Origin: Bin5 sp965232575
GTDB taxonomy: Bacteria; Chloroflexota; Anaerolineae; Caldilineales; Caldilineaceae
DNA: 64,000 nucleotides
Reading direction: 5' to 3'
Assembly (NCBI GenBank): GCA_965232575.1
Contig: CBDDPZ010000008.1
Coordinates: 1,612,001 to 1,676,000 of the forward strand
Below the pieces are notes generated by a model. The model saw only the letters and a list, made by a program, of their open reading frames with translations, ran no database searches and had not been told where the DNA came from. This document shows, in pieces, positions 38,399 to 47,095 of this stretch. The position numbers were made by a program, and so were the translations under genes. How positions within the stretch are numbered: the first letter of the stretch is position 1; the number at the start of each line of letters is the position of its first letter.

Positions 38399-38519
38399 CG
38401 CTTCGCCAGCTGCCAGGCGCCCCTGTGGCGCCCAGGACGAATCGCTTACCGCTGCTGCCTTCCGGCCCTGACGGGGTTCACGGCGCCCTGCCGCACAGGA
38501 CCCAGCGACTGACGAAGCG
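38399..38519 (-). ncRNA. ffs: Signal recognition particle RNA (small bacterial type)
   Basis: The minus strand contains the conserved apical SRP core: GTCAGGGCCGGAAGGCAGCAG, shown in part as GGGCCGGAAGGCAGCAG. It is flanked by pairing arms, CCTGTG with CACAGG and a terminal 11-bp stem CGCTTCGTCAG with CTGGCGAAGCG that defines the ends at 38519 and 38399. The length of about 121 nt fits a 4.5S-like RNA without the Alu domain. It binds Ffh for membrane targeting of proteins. It follows tRNA-Ser by 16 bases and probably shares its promoter. No strong terminator is seen after it. Confidence 0.92.
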
Positions 38520-38533
38520 ATGCAAACACGCGA

Positions 38534-38622
<89 letters not shown>

Positions 38623-38670
38623 GAACTGAAAGAGCCGGCCTGTCGCCAACCCTTTCCAAAAAGCCGAATC

Positions 38671-38699
38671 AGTATAGCCAAACGGGACAGGACAGGCAA
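38671..38699 (-). promoter_or_regulatory. Promoter of the tRNA-Ser/SRP RNA unit
   Basis: Minus-strand TTGCCT (38694-38699) and TATACT (38671-38676) are separated by 17 bases. The -10 box ends 48 bases before the tRNA, leaving a short 5' leader for processing. Confidence 0.7.
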
Positions 38700-38808
38700 A
38701 TCTGGGGCACTGAGAATGCGGTGCAGATTGCACGCCGCAACAGCCCTCCTGCGCTTACGTAACATGCAAAACTGCAGACTACTCTTTTCCGCGGACTGTC
38801 AACTGTCT

Positions 38809-39873
38809 TTACTGCCTCTCAGCCAGCCAGCTAGCCGCGTCCTTGGCAAAGTAGGTCAGTATCATATCCGCGCCGGCCCGTTTAATGCTGGTCAGGCTCT
38901 CCAGTGCGCACTTCTCCAGGTCGAGCCAGCCATTGGCCGCGGCCGCGTGGAGCATCGCATACTCCCCGCTCACCTGATACGCAGCCGTGGGCAGGTTGAA
39001 CTCTTCCCGCACCGCCGCCAGAACATCCAGATAGGGCAGCGCCGGCTTGACCATGATCATGTCGGCTCCCTCAGCGACGTCGAGCGCAACCTCCTTAAGC
39101 GCCTCGCGGCGGTTGGCCGGGTCCATCTGATACTGGCTGCGGTCGCCGAAGGAGGGAGGGCTCTCGGCTGCCTCGCGGAAAGGTCCGTAGAAACTGCTGG
39201 CGTATTTGGCCGCGTAACTCAGTATCGGCACATGCGCCAACCCGGCCTCGTCCAGCGTACTTCGGATCGCCGCCACCATGCCGTCCAGCATCGCCGACGG
39301 CGCAATGATGTCCGCACCGGCCTCCGCATGGACAACCGACGCCCGTCCCAACAGCTCCAGTGTCGGGTCGTTGAGCAGATAGCCCTCCGGCAGCGCCGCG
39401 TTGTAGCTGTCCACCGTCGGCGAATTGATAATTCCGCAGTGACCGTGATCGGTATACTCACAAAAACACATGTCGGAGATGACGATCAGTTCCGGCGCGG
39501 CCTCCTTCAAAGCACGGATCGCCTCAGGCACCACCCCGTGGGGATTGAAGTTGTCGCTTCCGCACCAGTCCTTTTCCGCCGGAATACCAAACAGAAGCAC
39601 CGCCGGAATGCCCAGCTCCAGAACCGAATCGGCCTCCCGGACCAATTCGTCTACCGAAAGTTGAAACTGCCCCGGCATCGAAGCGATCGGGCGGCGCTCG
39701 CCCCGGCCGTGGCGCACAAACAGCGGGTAGATAAAGTCGGCCGGCGACAGTGTTGTCTCTCGCACCATCCGCCGCAGCGCCGGGCTCATCCGCATCCGCC
39801 GCGGACGCACTGCCGGCTCCGCGGCTGTCGCATGACCGTTGATGATAGTCTGTACAGGTTGCAAGCTGTTCAT
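38809..39873 (-). CDS. hemB: Delta-aminolevulinic acid dehydratase (porphobilinogen synthase)
   Basis: A 354-residue enzyme that condenses two 5-aminolevulinate molecules to porphobilinogen. The catalytic lysines are in SYAAKYASSFYGPF and MIMVKPALPYLD (the Schiff-base Lys near residue 280). The zinc site MCFCEYTDHGHC near residue 165 has all three Cys of the zinc-dependent class. An N-terminal arm of about 30 residues precedes RPRRMRMSPALRRM. The ATG follows GGGAAG. It is on the same strand as hemD and hemC, separated from hemD by a methyltransferase remnant of about 220 bases. Confidence 0.96.
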   Translation of the reverse strand: MNSLQPVQTIINGHATAAEPAVRPRRMRMSPALRRMVRETTLSPADFIYPLFVRHGRGERRPIASMPGQFQLSVDELVREADSVLELGIPAVLLFGIPAEKDWCGSDNFNPHGVVPEAIRALKEAAPELIVISDMCFCEYTDHGHCGIINSPTVDSYNAALPEGYLLNDPTLELLGRASVVHAEAGADIIAPSAMLDGMVAAIRSTLDEAGLAHVPILSYAAKYASSFYGPFREAAESPPSFGDRSQYQMDPANRREALKEVALDVAEGADMIMVKPALPYLDVLAAVREEFNLPTAAYQVSGEYAMLHAAAANGWLDLEKCALESLTSIKRAGADMILTYFAKDAASWLAERQ

Positions 39874-39969
39874 AGTCTTCCCACCATGTTTATTTCATCC
39901 AAGCAAGATGGCATTCTTCCGATTACCACCTGCCAGATCTTTTCCTGAAGCAGTCTCGTTACAACTCAA

Positions 39970-40193
39970 TCACACCAGTTGCCCCCAAAACAGATTTGTC
40001 TCATACGGGAATGCAAGCACGCCGTCCTCCTGGCGCTGTTCAAATAGCTCACGCAGGGCTTGGACTCGCCAGTCGCCTGAAAGACCAATTTCTCTCTGCA
40101 AAAAAGGGATGATTTCCCGGGGATAACGCGGCCGGTATCTGAGATAATTCTCGACACGACCGTTGAAGCGGACGCTGGATCTAACGTCGTCAT
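39970..40193 (-). pseudogene. Class I SAM methyltransferase remnant with internal deletion
   Basis: The ATG at 40193 overlaps the hemD stop and opens with MTTLDPAS. After a one-base shift the sequence RFNGRVENYLRYRPRYPREI is the typical N-terminus of a ubiE-like methyltransferase. It then jumps directly to LRELFEQRQEDGVLAFPYETN, which is the usual C-terminus. The whole SAM-binding core, about 180 residues, is missing. The overlap with hemD shows that the gene was once part of the hem operon. The product, if made, would have no activity. Confidence 0.7.
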
Positions 40194-40990
40194 CGCCGGC
40201 GACGGGCAAAATGGGACTTCAGGCTCTGTACCAGCCCTTCAACAGTCCGACTCTCGGCCACGACCTGCACTGGCAACTCATGCCGCCGTGCCGCCTCCGC
40301 CGTCATCGGCCCGATGCAGGCAACAGTCACGTCACAGAGCATGCCGGCGTCACCGCTTTCGGCCTTGAGCCGGCTCACAAAATTGTGGACCGTCGAGGCG
40401 CTCGTAAACAGGACGACATCCACATCCCCCTGCCAGAAATGCCGCGGCAAATCATCCCCGCCATGTCCGACAACGGTCTGGTAGGCTGCCACCGCCCTGA
40501 CCTCTGCACCGGCCTGTTGCAGAGCCTTCACTAGCACCGGCCGCGCGATCGCCGACTGCGGCAGAAATACCCGGCTTCCTCTGCCCACCTGCAGGCTGGC
40601 CGCCAGTGATTCAGCCACATACTCTTCCGGCAACAGGTCTATGACAAGGTTCAACTCCTGTGCGATTGCGGCCGCGGTCGCCGAACCGACGGCCGCTACC
40701 TTTGTATTGGACCGGGCAACGCTTTCGAGCCCGATGCCCAGGTCCCGCAGCCGATCGGCCAAAATGTATACAGTGTTGGTGCTGGTCACGATGAGCCAGT
40801 CGAATTGCCCCCTGGCCAGCTCCGTCAGCGCTGCGTCAAACTCGGTCGAATCGGCGCAAGGCTCAATTTCGACCGTGGGATAGTGCAACACTTGGGCGCC
40901 CTCTGCTTCCAATAATCGGGTCAGAGTTGGCGCTTGACGCAAGGCGCGTGTGTTTGCGATTCGAAGGCCTGTGAGCGTCTGGGTAGTCAT
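40190..40990 (-). CDS. hemD: Uroporphyrinogen-III synthase
   Basis: A 266-residue enzyme that closes hydroxymethylbilane to uroporphyrinogen III with ring D inversion. The family has low sequence conservation. Recognisable features are the start LTGLRIANTRALRQAPTL, the FDWLIVTSTNTVYIL strand-helix unit, VAAVGSATAAAI, and DVVLFTSASTVHNFVSRL in the second lobe, with VACIGPMTAEAARRHEL near the end. It is preceded by hemC (45-base gap), which makes its substrate. Its end overlaps a methyltransferase remnant by four bases. Confidence 0.93.
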   Translation of the reverse strand: MTTQTLTGLRIANTRALRQAPTLTRLLEAEGAQVLHYPTVEIEPCADSTEFDAALTELARGQFDWLIVTSTNTVYILADRLRDLGIGLESVARSNTKVAAVGSATAAAIAQELNLVIDLLPEEYVAESLAASLQVGRGSRVFLPQSAIARPVLVKALQQAGAEVRAVAAYQTVVGHGGDDLPRHFWQGDVDVVLFTSASTVHNFVSRLKAESGDAGMLCDVTVACIGPMTAEAARRHELPVQVVAESRTVEGLVQSLKSHFARRRR

Positions 40991-41035
40991 CTTTGGAGGT
41001 TCTTCCCTATCTGGATGGAAACGGTAATCTGTCTA

Positions 41036-42067
41036 CTATGGCTGCCGATTCTCGTCCGGCGTCCCTTCACTCTCAGCGATCTGCTCGATGATCTCCTGCG
41101 CTCCTCGGTGTAACACCTGTTGCGCAAGGGCCCGGCCCAACTGGTCTGCCTCTCCGCGCGGGCCGGCTATCCGCGCATCGACCTGGCGGCTGCCGTCCGG
41201 CGCACTGACCCGGCCCCAGAGTCGCAGACTTTGATCCGATCTCTCGTCTGCGGAGCTGCCGGCATCCGCGCCCTTCGCGCTACACTCTCCCAGCGCGCCA
41301 ACGGAAGCGCGACAGCCTCCCCCGAGTTCGGCCAGGAAAGCCCGCTCGGCTGTCACCGCTGCACGCGTCTCCTTGTCATCAATGCTCCTGAAAAACGCCA
41401 GCCATTCAGCCCCCCGCCGGCACTGCACCGCCAGCGCACCCTGGCCCGGGGCCGGCAACATCGTCTCAAACGGCAGCGTGACCGAAATGTGAGCCTCCAG
41501 CCCCAGCCGTTTCAGCCCCGCAACGGCCAGAACCGCGGCGTCATACTCTCCCGCCGAATCAAGCGTCTTGCGTACACGCGTGTCCACATTGCCGCGGATA
41601 TCCACGATCCGCAAGTCCGGGCGCAGCGCCAGCAACTGGGCCGCCCGGCGCCGGCTGCCTGTACCGACCACAGCCCCTTCTCGAAGTGCCGGGAGGCCTT
41701 CCCGCACCGTCTCTCTTGCCTCTCCCGCGCCTCGCACAACGAGCGCGTCCGCAACATCGTCCCTGGCCGGAATCGCACCCAGAACCAACCCTTCCGGATC
41801 AACAACAGGCAGGTCCTTCAGGCTGTGGACGGCTCCGTCAATTCTGCCTTGCCGCAACCTTTCCTCCAATTCCAGCGTGAACAGACCTTTGCCGCCAATG
41901 CTCGGCAGGGGTCTGTCCTTAAACTCGTCTCCCCGGGTCTGGATGATGACCGTTTCGACTGACACGTCAGGATACAGCGCGCGCAGCCGCGTAGCCACAT
42001 GCTCTGTCTGCCAGAGGGCCAGTGCCGATCCTCGGCTGCCTAGACGTATATGACGAGGGGTGGACAT
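41036..42067 (-). CDS. hemC: Hydroxymethylbilane synthase (porphobilinogen deaminase)
   Basis: A 343-residue enzyme that polymerises four porphobilinogens. Signature parts are IRLGSRGSALALWQTEHVA at the N-terminus, GAVHSLKDLPV, GTGSRRRAAQL, LPAPGQGALAVQCR, and LGGGCRASVGA with the Cys that carries the dipyrromethane cofactor (near residue 245). The C-terminal domain is longer than usual because of an acidic insertion after GALGECSAKG. The ATG at 42067 is directly preceded by AGGA, too close to serve as ribosome site, so initiation may be weak. It is the first gene of hemC-hemD-hemB. Confidence 0.95.
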   Translation of the reverse strand: MSTPRHIRLGSRGSALALWQTEHVATRLRALYPDVSVETVIIQTRGDEFKDRPLPSIGGKGLFTLELEERLRQGRIDGAVHSLKDLPVVDPEGLVLGAIPARDDVADALVVRGAGEARETVREGLPALREGAVVGTGSRRRAAQLLALRPDLRIVDIRGNVDTRVRKTLDSAGEYDAAVLAVAGLKRLGLEAHISVTLPFETMLPAPGQGALAVQCRRGAEWLAFFRSIDDKETRAAVTAERAFLAELGGGCRASVGALGECSAKGADAGSSADERSDQSLRLWGRVSAPDGSRQVDARIAGPRGEADQLGRALAQQVLHRGAQEIIEQIAESEGTPDENRQP

Positions 42068-42198
42068 TCCTGATCGGAAACGGGCGGCTTGCCGCCAACG
42101 TCTGCTTCGGTCGCGGTACGGTCAGTCGGCTCTGCCCAAACGCGAAGAGAACTGCTGGCTGGGCATAGCCCAAAACTCTCTATCTCAGAGATGCGGTA

Positions 42199-42227
42199 AG
42201 CATAGCAGTAGCCTATCCACTGGTCAA
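42199..42227 (-). promoter_or_regulatory. Promoter of the hemCDB operon
   Basis: Minus-strand TTGACC (42222-42227) and TATGCT (42199-42204) are 17 bases apart, about 130 bases upstream of hemC. Of the 430-base divergent region 42068-42498, the rest shows no gene. Confidence 0.65.
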
Positions 42228-42436
42228 ATGTAGCCGTTCTATGGCCAGATCCTGAATTAGTCAATTCGATCCCCCTCAGAGAGGAGGACGCGGGGGTCCC
42301 TGACTTTCCGTCGTTTCTCACTCCTCCCCGCTGACGTCCGTGCCATTGAAGGCCCACTTTAGCAATCCCGAAAACCCAAACCAGATCCGTAAAATCATGC
42401 TTCAAAATCTGACCCCGATCGCAGCGCATCGGTCTG

Positions 42437-42465
42437 TTGCCGCATCCGCGACATTCAAGTAGAAT
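42437..42465 (+). promoter_or_regulatory. Promoter of the dihydroorotase/pyrB genes
   Basis: Plus-strand TTGCCG (42437-42442) and TAGAAT (42460-42465) are separated by 17 bases. The -10 box ends 33 bases before the dihydroorotase ATG. The short leader leaves no room for an attenuator. Confidence 0.65.
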
Positions 42466-42498
42466 GGGGCAGTTTTATCTGAACTCGGTTGAGGACCG

Positions 42499-43743
42499 AT
42501 GACGACAATACGCCTACCCGGCCTCGTCGATGCGCACGTCCATCTCCGCGAACCGGGCTACACTCAGAAAGAGGATTTCCATTCCGGCACATGCGCTGCC
42601 CTCGCTGGCGGCGTTACGACCGTGTTGGATATGCCCAACACCGTTCCCCCCACGTCCACCCCGGCCAATTTCCAGGAAAAGGTGCGTCTGGTGGGAGAAA
42701 AGGCAGTCTGTGATGTTGGACTGTTTGTCGGCGCAACCGTAGCCGATATCGATGCCTACCTCCCCGTTGCCTCCCAGGCGTGTGGTCTCAAAATCTACGT
42801 CAACGAAACATTCGGCAGCCTGCGCATCGAAGAACTGGGTCTCCTCCATCGCCTGTTCCGAACTTGGGCCCGGCGTGCTGACGAACTGAAAGGCTGGCGG
42901 CAGACCGCGTTGGACGCGGAAAACGGGCAAAACCGCGCGGCGCAGGCATCCGCGCCCACGCTTGGCCCCGTCGCCGTCCACGCAGAAGAGCTGATGGTAC
43001 CCGTCTGTCTGACTCTCAGTCATCTCTACCACGTGCCGCTGCATATCGTACACGTCAGCCGCCGCAGCGAAATCGAACTCATCCGCGCGGCCAAAGAGCA
43101 AGGCATCTCGGTCACCTGCGAGGCCACCCCCCACCATCTTTTCCTGACCGAAGACGACTATATACGCGGCGGCAACCGTTTCGACATGCGTCCCAAATTA
43201 GCCTCACCTGACGACGTAGCGGCTCTGTGGGAAAACCTCGATGTCATCGACATTTTCGCCACCGACCATGCGCCTCACACTTTCTCCGAAAAAGGCATGC
43301 CGCGGCGAGAAGAAATAGATGAGGAGGGAGTCGCGAGAAACCCCTCCGTGGCCTCAGAACTGCCTCCGAGCGGTGGTACACACACTCCGAACTCAACACT
43401 ACCTGGCGTGCCGGGTGTGGAAACCATGCTCCCTCTTTTGCTCACAGCTGTCGACGCCGGCCAATTGGAGCTGGACGACCTGCTCCTGCGCTGCGTCGAG
43501 AATCCCCGTCGCATCTACGGTCTTGAGGAGCAGCCTCAGACCTGGATAGAACTGGACATCGACAAAGTGTATGAACTGGACGACGCCGGCATGCGTACCC
43601 GTTGCGGCTGGACACCCTTTGCCGGGCGGCCAGTGAAGGGTCGCGTCGACAAAGTCGTGTTGAGGGGTGAGACCGTCTATGATGGCGAACGGGTCCTGGC
43701 AACACGCGGAAGCGGACGTGTACTTTTCCAAGAGCTTGGGTAG
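42499..43743 (+). CDS. pyrC: Dihydroorotase, CAD-like type
   Basis: A 414-residue amidohydrolase that cyclises carbamoyl aspartate to dihydroorotate. Metal ligands are in GLVDAHVHLREPG. The carboxylated Lys position appears in GLKIYVNETFGSLR, which resembles the animal CAD dihydroorotase more than the usual class I PyrC. VHAEE, LHIVHVSRRSE and the catalytic Asp in FATDHAPHT complete the site. An inserted segment of about 35 residues lies between the VNETFG and VHAEE parts. The ATG follows GAGG. pyrB lies 145 bases downstream on the same strand, so the two successive pyrimidine enzymes are paired. Confidence 0.92.
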   Translation: MTTIRLPGLVDAHVHLREPGYTQKEDFHSGTCAALAGGVTTVLDMPNTVPPTSTPANFQEKVRLVGEKAVCDVGLFVGATVADIDAYLPVASQACGLKIYVNETFGSLRIEELGLLHRLFRTWARRADELKGWRQTALDAENGQNRAAQASAPTLGPVAVHAEELMVPVCLTLSHLYHVPLHIVHVSRRSEIELIRAAKEQGISVTCEATPHHLFLTEDDYIRGGNRFDMRPKLASPDDVAALWENLDVIDIFATDHAPHTFSEKGMPRREEIDEEGVARNPSVASELPPSGGTHTPNSTLPGVPGVETMLPLLLTAVDAGQLELDDLLLRCVENPRRIYGLEEQPQTWIELDIDKVYELDDAGMRTRCGWTPFAGRPVKGRVDKVVLRGETVYDGERVLATRGSGRVLFQELG

Positions 43744-43888
43744 TATCAGTTGAGAACCGGCCAAACTCGAATTCCTCCGGTCCAGACCCTGAAAACGGGG
43801 TAAATGCCTCCCGCCGTCGGTCTGTGTTTTGACGCGTAGAGCGCGCTCTTGGTGTGAATCGATTACAAGAAGTACAGGAATGGAGCAC

Positions 43889-44830
43889 ATGACAACCACG
43901 ATAGAGAGCTTTGCGGGCGAAGACATTCTCAGCGTCAATCAGTTTGATAGCGCCTCGCTCAATGCTATTTTCGGCATTGCCCATGAGATGCGCGTACTGG
44001 TCGAGCGTTTCGGCGGCGCCGAGTTGTTGCAGGGCAAAATTCTGGCCAATCTCTTCTACGAACCGTCCACACGCACCAGTTCCAGTTTTACCGCCGCAAT
44101 GCAGCGCCTTGGCGGACAAGTGATCCCTATCAACAACGTTCAGTACAGTTCCGTCAGCAAAGGTGAAAGCCTGCCCGATACCATCCGCACCCTTGAGTGC
44201 TACGCAGATGTGATCGTCATTCGCCATCCGGAAGTAGGCGCAGCCGCAACCGCCGCCTACTATGCCGAAAAGCCAGTAATAAACGCCGGCGACGGCGTCG
44301 GCGAACACCCCACCCAGGCCCTGCTTGACCTCTTCACTGTACAGGAAGAGTTGCAGCAGATCGACGGACTCACCGTCGTGATGGTGGGCGACCTGCGTTT
44401 CGGGCGCACTGTTCACAGCTTGACCAAACTGCTGTTGAACTACAACGTCTCCTTCATTTTCGTCAGCCCGGATATCTTGCGCCTGCCCGCCGATGTCCTG
44501 GAAGCCGTAAAGGCTTCCGGCCATCCCTATTGCCAGGTAGACGATCTGCACTCGGTCATCGGAAAAGCGGATGTGCTTTACATGACCCGTGTGCAAAGAG
44601 AGCGCTTTACCGACCTGGCTGAGTACGATAGGGTCAAGGATTTTTACATAGCCGACCAGGACCTGATGGCCAAAGCCGGGAAGAAGATGATCGTCATGCA
44701 CCCGCTGCCCCGCGTCGGCGAGATCAGTTACGCTCTTGACGACGACCCCCGAGCCGCTTACTTTCGGCAAATGCGCAACGGAATGTATATTCGGATGGCG
44801 CTGCTTGCCGCACTTCTGGGCAAGGCGTAA
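43889..44830 (+). CDS. pyrB: Aspartate carbamoyltransferase catalytic chain
   Basis: A 313-residue catalytic chain. The carbamoyl phosphate loop FYEPSTRTSSSF lies near residue 50. GDGVGEHPTQALLDLF and VVMVGDLRFGRTVHSL follow. HPLPRVGEIS near residue 265 is the aspartate-side loop. No regulatory chain pyrI is adjacent. Of several Met codons, the one at 43889 is used because GGAG lies five bases upstream; the Met three codons earlier is also possible. Paired with the dihydroorotase upstream, it may form an ATCase-DHOase complex as described for some bacteria; that is an inference. Confidence 0.95.
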   Translation: MTTTIESFAGEDILSVNQFDSASLNAIFGIAHEMRVLVERFGGAELLQGKILANLFYEPSTRTSSSFTAAMQRLGGQVIPINNVQYSSVSKGESLPDTIRTLECYADVIVIRHPEVGAAATAAYYAEKPVINAGDGVGEHPTQALLDLFTVQEELQQIDGLTVVMVGDLRFGRTVHSLTKLLLNYNVSFIFVSPDILRLPADVLEAVKASGHPYCQVDDLHSVIGKADVLYMTRVQRERFTDLAEYDRVKDFYIADQDLMAKAGKKMIVMHPLPRVGEISYALDDDPRAAYFRQMRNGMYIRMALLAALLGKA

Positions 44831-44952
44831 CCGCGAATGCCAGTCGAGAATTCTTCCACTATGCCGCGGCGCCCCGTCGCCACAATTGACAGGACCATCT
44901 CTCTCACTGTTGACCCCCGGCACAGATTACTTTCCCGAAATTCACTATGATT

Positions 44953-44981
44953 TTGACGTCATGACTGCTCTCCTCTATAAT
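44953..44981 (+). promoter_or_regulatory. Promoter of fabF
   Basis: TTGACG (44953-44958) and a perfect TATAAT (44976-44981) are 17 bases apart, which is among the strongest promoters in the window. It lies about 200 bases before fabF, leaving a long leader. Confidence 0.8.
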
Positions 44982-44987
44982 TTCCTC

Positions 44988-45184
44988 TAGCCCGTCTCAT
45001 GGAGGACGAAAAGCGTTGCCCTTTGCGTGTAAGTGTAAGCAGTTGTCCAACGTCGAATGTCCTGACTTCTGGAGTCAGCAAGGGATACATCAGTTGGTAA
45101 GCGCGGAGAACCAATTCCGTCCGACTGGGTCGGATGCGCCCCATTTCCCAATGGGCGCAACTTGGATGAAGAAGGAAGGTAAGT
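44988..45184 (+). other. Structured leader of fabF with three hairpins
   Basis: About 195 nt of untranslated leader. Three inverted repeats follow one another: CTGACT/AGTCAG (45062-45078), TCCGAC/GTCGGA with a three-base loop (45120-45134), and GCGCCCCATT/AATGGGCGC with one bulged C (45136-45158). None is followed by a T-run, so a terminator is not evident. A 33-codon frame from an ATG at 45000 has no ribosome site. The leader could be a cis-regulatory RNA or a small RNA gene. The fabF ribosome site GAAGGAAGG lies after the last hairpin. Confidence 0.5.
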
Positions 45185-46414
45185 ATGAAACGGATTGTGA
45201 TCACAGGCATGGGCGCGATCACACCCATTGGCAACGATCCAGGCACATTCTGGAAAAACCTGCTGATCGGTAAATCCGGCGCTGGCGAATTGACTCTATT
45301 TGATGCCGGGGATATGCCTTACAACATCGCTTGTGAGGTAAAGGAATTCGACGCGCGGCAATACATGGATCGTAAGTTCATTCGGCGCACGGCCCGTGCC
45401 ACCCAGTTTGCCGTTGCCGCCACAAAGCAGGCGTTGACCGACGCCGGTCTGGATATCTCTGACGCCAATCGGGACGAAGTCGGCGTGATGATGGCCACAG
45501 GCGGGGGCGGCATCATTGAAATCGAGCACGCCACCGAAAAGCTGGTCGAAAAGTCCTGGAAGACCGTGGGCCCATTTGTTGTGCCCAGTGCCATGGCCAA
45601 TGCAGCCAGTTGTGTCGTCTCCATGGCGGTCGGCGCGCGCGGTCCGATCATGACCAGCGTCGCCGCCTGCGCCAGCGGCCATTATTCGATTTTGGAGGCG
45701 TTTCACTTTCTCCAGAGAGGCGAAGCCGATGTGATGATCGCCGGCGGCACCGAATCGGCCATTTCAATGTTGACTTTTGCCGCCTTCGGCAACATGGGGC
45801 CGCTCTCCAAAGATACGGACAGGCCGCAGCAGGCCTGTCGCCCTTTCTCTATCGATCGCAACGGATTTGTCAGCGGCGAAGGAGCGGTTTCGATGATTAT
45901 GGAAACTGAGGAGCATGCTCGAGCACGCGGGGCCCAAATCTACGCCGAAGTCCTCGGCGGCGCGCTGACAGGCGATGCCTACCACCTGACCGCGCCCGAC
46001 CCCAGCGCCGACGGCGCCAGCCGCGCCATTCAGAAAGCCCTGCGCTTTTCCAGCCTCGCCCCGGAAGATGTCGATCTGATCCTGGCCCACGGTACCGGTA
46101 CCGAGCTGAACGATGAGGTGGAAGCGCTCGCCATTCGCCAGGTCTTCGGCCAGCCGACGCCCAAGACCACCAGCATCAAGAGCATGGTCGGCCATGCATT
46201 GGGCGCTGCTGGCGCCGAGTCCGCACTGGCCGCGGTCATGGCCATACGGGAGAACATAATTCCACCGACGATCAACTACACCGAAGACCCGGAGTTGGGC
46301 GTTGATGTCGTCGGCAATGAAGTGCTCGACTTCCCCGTACGCTGCGCCATCGTCAACGCCTTTGGCTTCGGAGGTCAAAACGTCGTAGCCGCCTTTGGAG
46401 AGTACGACGGCTGA
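45185..46414 (+). CDS. fabF: 3-oxoacyl-ACP synthase II (FabF type)
   Basis: A 409-residue condensing enzyme for fatty-acid elongation. It begins RIVITGMGAITPIGND. The nucleophile Cys is in SVAACASGHYSI near residue 160. The two catalytic His are in ILAHGTGTELND and MVGHALGAAGAE. GFVSGEGAVSMIMETEEHA is a family segment. It forms a dimer in the cytoplasm and uses malonyl-ACP. No other fab gene or acpP is nearby, so it stands as a single gene with its own promoter and long leader. FabB or a chain-length factor is less likely given the length and motifs. Confidence 0.95.
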   Translation: MKRIVITGMGAITPIGNDPGTFWKNLLIGKSGAGELTLFDAGDMPYNIACEVKEFDARQYMDRKFIRRTARATQFAVAATKQALTDAGLDISDANRDEVGVMMATGGGGIIEIEHATEKLVEKSWKTVGPFVVPSAMANAASCVVSMAVGARGPIMTSVAACASGHYSILEAFHFLQRGEADVMIAGGTESAISMLTFAAFGNMGPLSKDTDRPQQACRPFSIDRNGFVSGEGAVSMIMETEEHARARGAQIYAEVLGGALTGDAYHLTAPDPSADGASRAIQKALRFSSLAPEDVDLILAHGTGTELNDEVEALAIRQVFGQPTPKTTSIKSMVGHALGAAGAESALAAVMAIRENIIPPTINYTEDPELGVDVVGNEVLDFPVRCAIVNAFGFGGQNVVAAFGEYDG

Positions 46415-46498
46415 AGGTGAGACGTGATTGAGCCGCTCCGTATGAGACCGGATTAAGCCGTCCTGAAATTAGAGCCGGCCTCTCTTCCCATTGCTTCC

Positions 46499-46903
46499 CT
46501 ACGTAATTCCCCAGATGCGCAACAGGCCCCACAGCACCAGCAGGCCCGAAACCACAAAGGTCACGGCGCCGTTTCGCAGGCGGACAGCTTCATCTGACCT
46601 CTTCGTCCATACCCAGCCGACGTGCAGTAAAATGATGGCGAGCAGCATCGTGAAAGGATGCTCTATTGTGCGGGCTGCATTTGCGCCTACTATGCCCATA
46701 CTCGCTCCCACGCCCCATAAGATCGCACCTAGGAGCAGCTGGATATCTATGATAATGATAGCGTACAGCCCAATTCGCCGCTCCAACGTACTCCACGGCT
46801 GCCCCCGCAGCCAGTTGACCATATAGACCGCCACCGCCACAACCAGCGCCAGTGAGGTCAGGTATTGCCAGCCACTATGAGCTTGTATCATAAAGTAGTA
46901 CAT
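46499..46903 (-). CDS. Small four-helix membrane protein, cytochrome-b-like
   Basis: About 134 residues with four hydrophobic segments. His residues sit in positions suited to bind haem: MIQAHSGWQYL before helix 1, and TIEHPFTMLLAIILLHVGWVW around helix 3. The layout resembles small proteins annotated as cytochrome B in other phyla, but haem binding is unproven. The ATG at 46903 (MYYFMIQAHSG) is preceded by AAGGGG at twelve bases. An upstream extension of 17 codons is less likely. It converges with fabF. Confidence 0.65.
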   Translation of the reverse strand: MYYFMIQAHSGWQYLTSLALVVAVAVYMVNWLRGQPWSTLERRIGLYAIIIIDIQLLLGAILWGVGASMGIVGANAARTIEHPFTMLLAIILLHVGWVWTKRSDEAVRLRNGAVTFVVSGLLVLWGLLRIWGIT

Positions 46904-47095
46904 TCTATTGATTTTCCCCTTGTTTCTACGGACACCCGAGATAGGCGTCCACACACGGTCCCATACGCGATATTATGACATACACCGCTTCGTTACCGTA
47001 TGCGATCATCCCTTGAAATAGTTTTTTCGGCGTGCTTCTGGTAGACTTCACAAAAAATGAGCGCCTGGCAATGGCGCGGCGGATAACCTGTTATC

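Noticed and set aside
43442..44923. 493-codon minus-strand frame
   Set aside because: Antisense to the dihydroorotase and pyrB genes, both clear by motif.
45136..45158. Terminator before fabF
   Set aside because: The stem is strong but no T-run follows and a ribosome site and gene come directly after.
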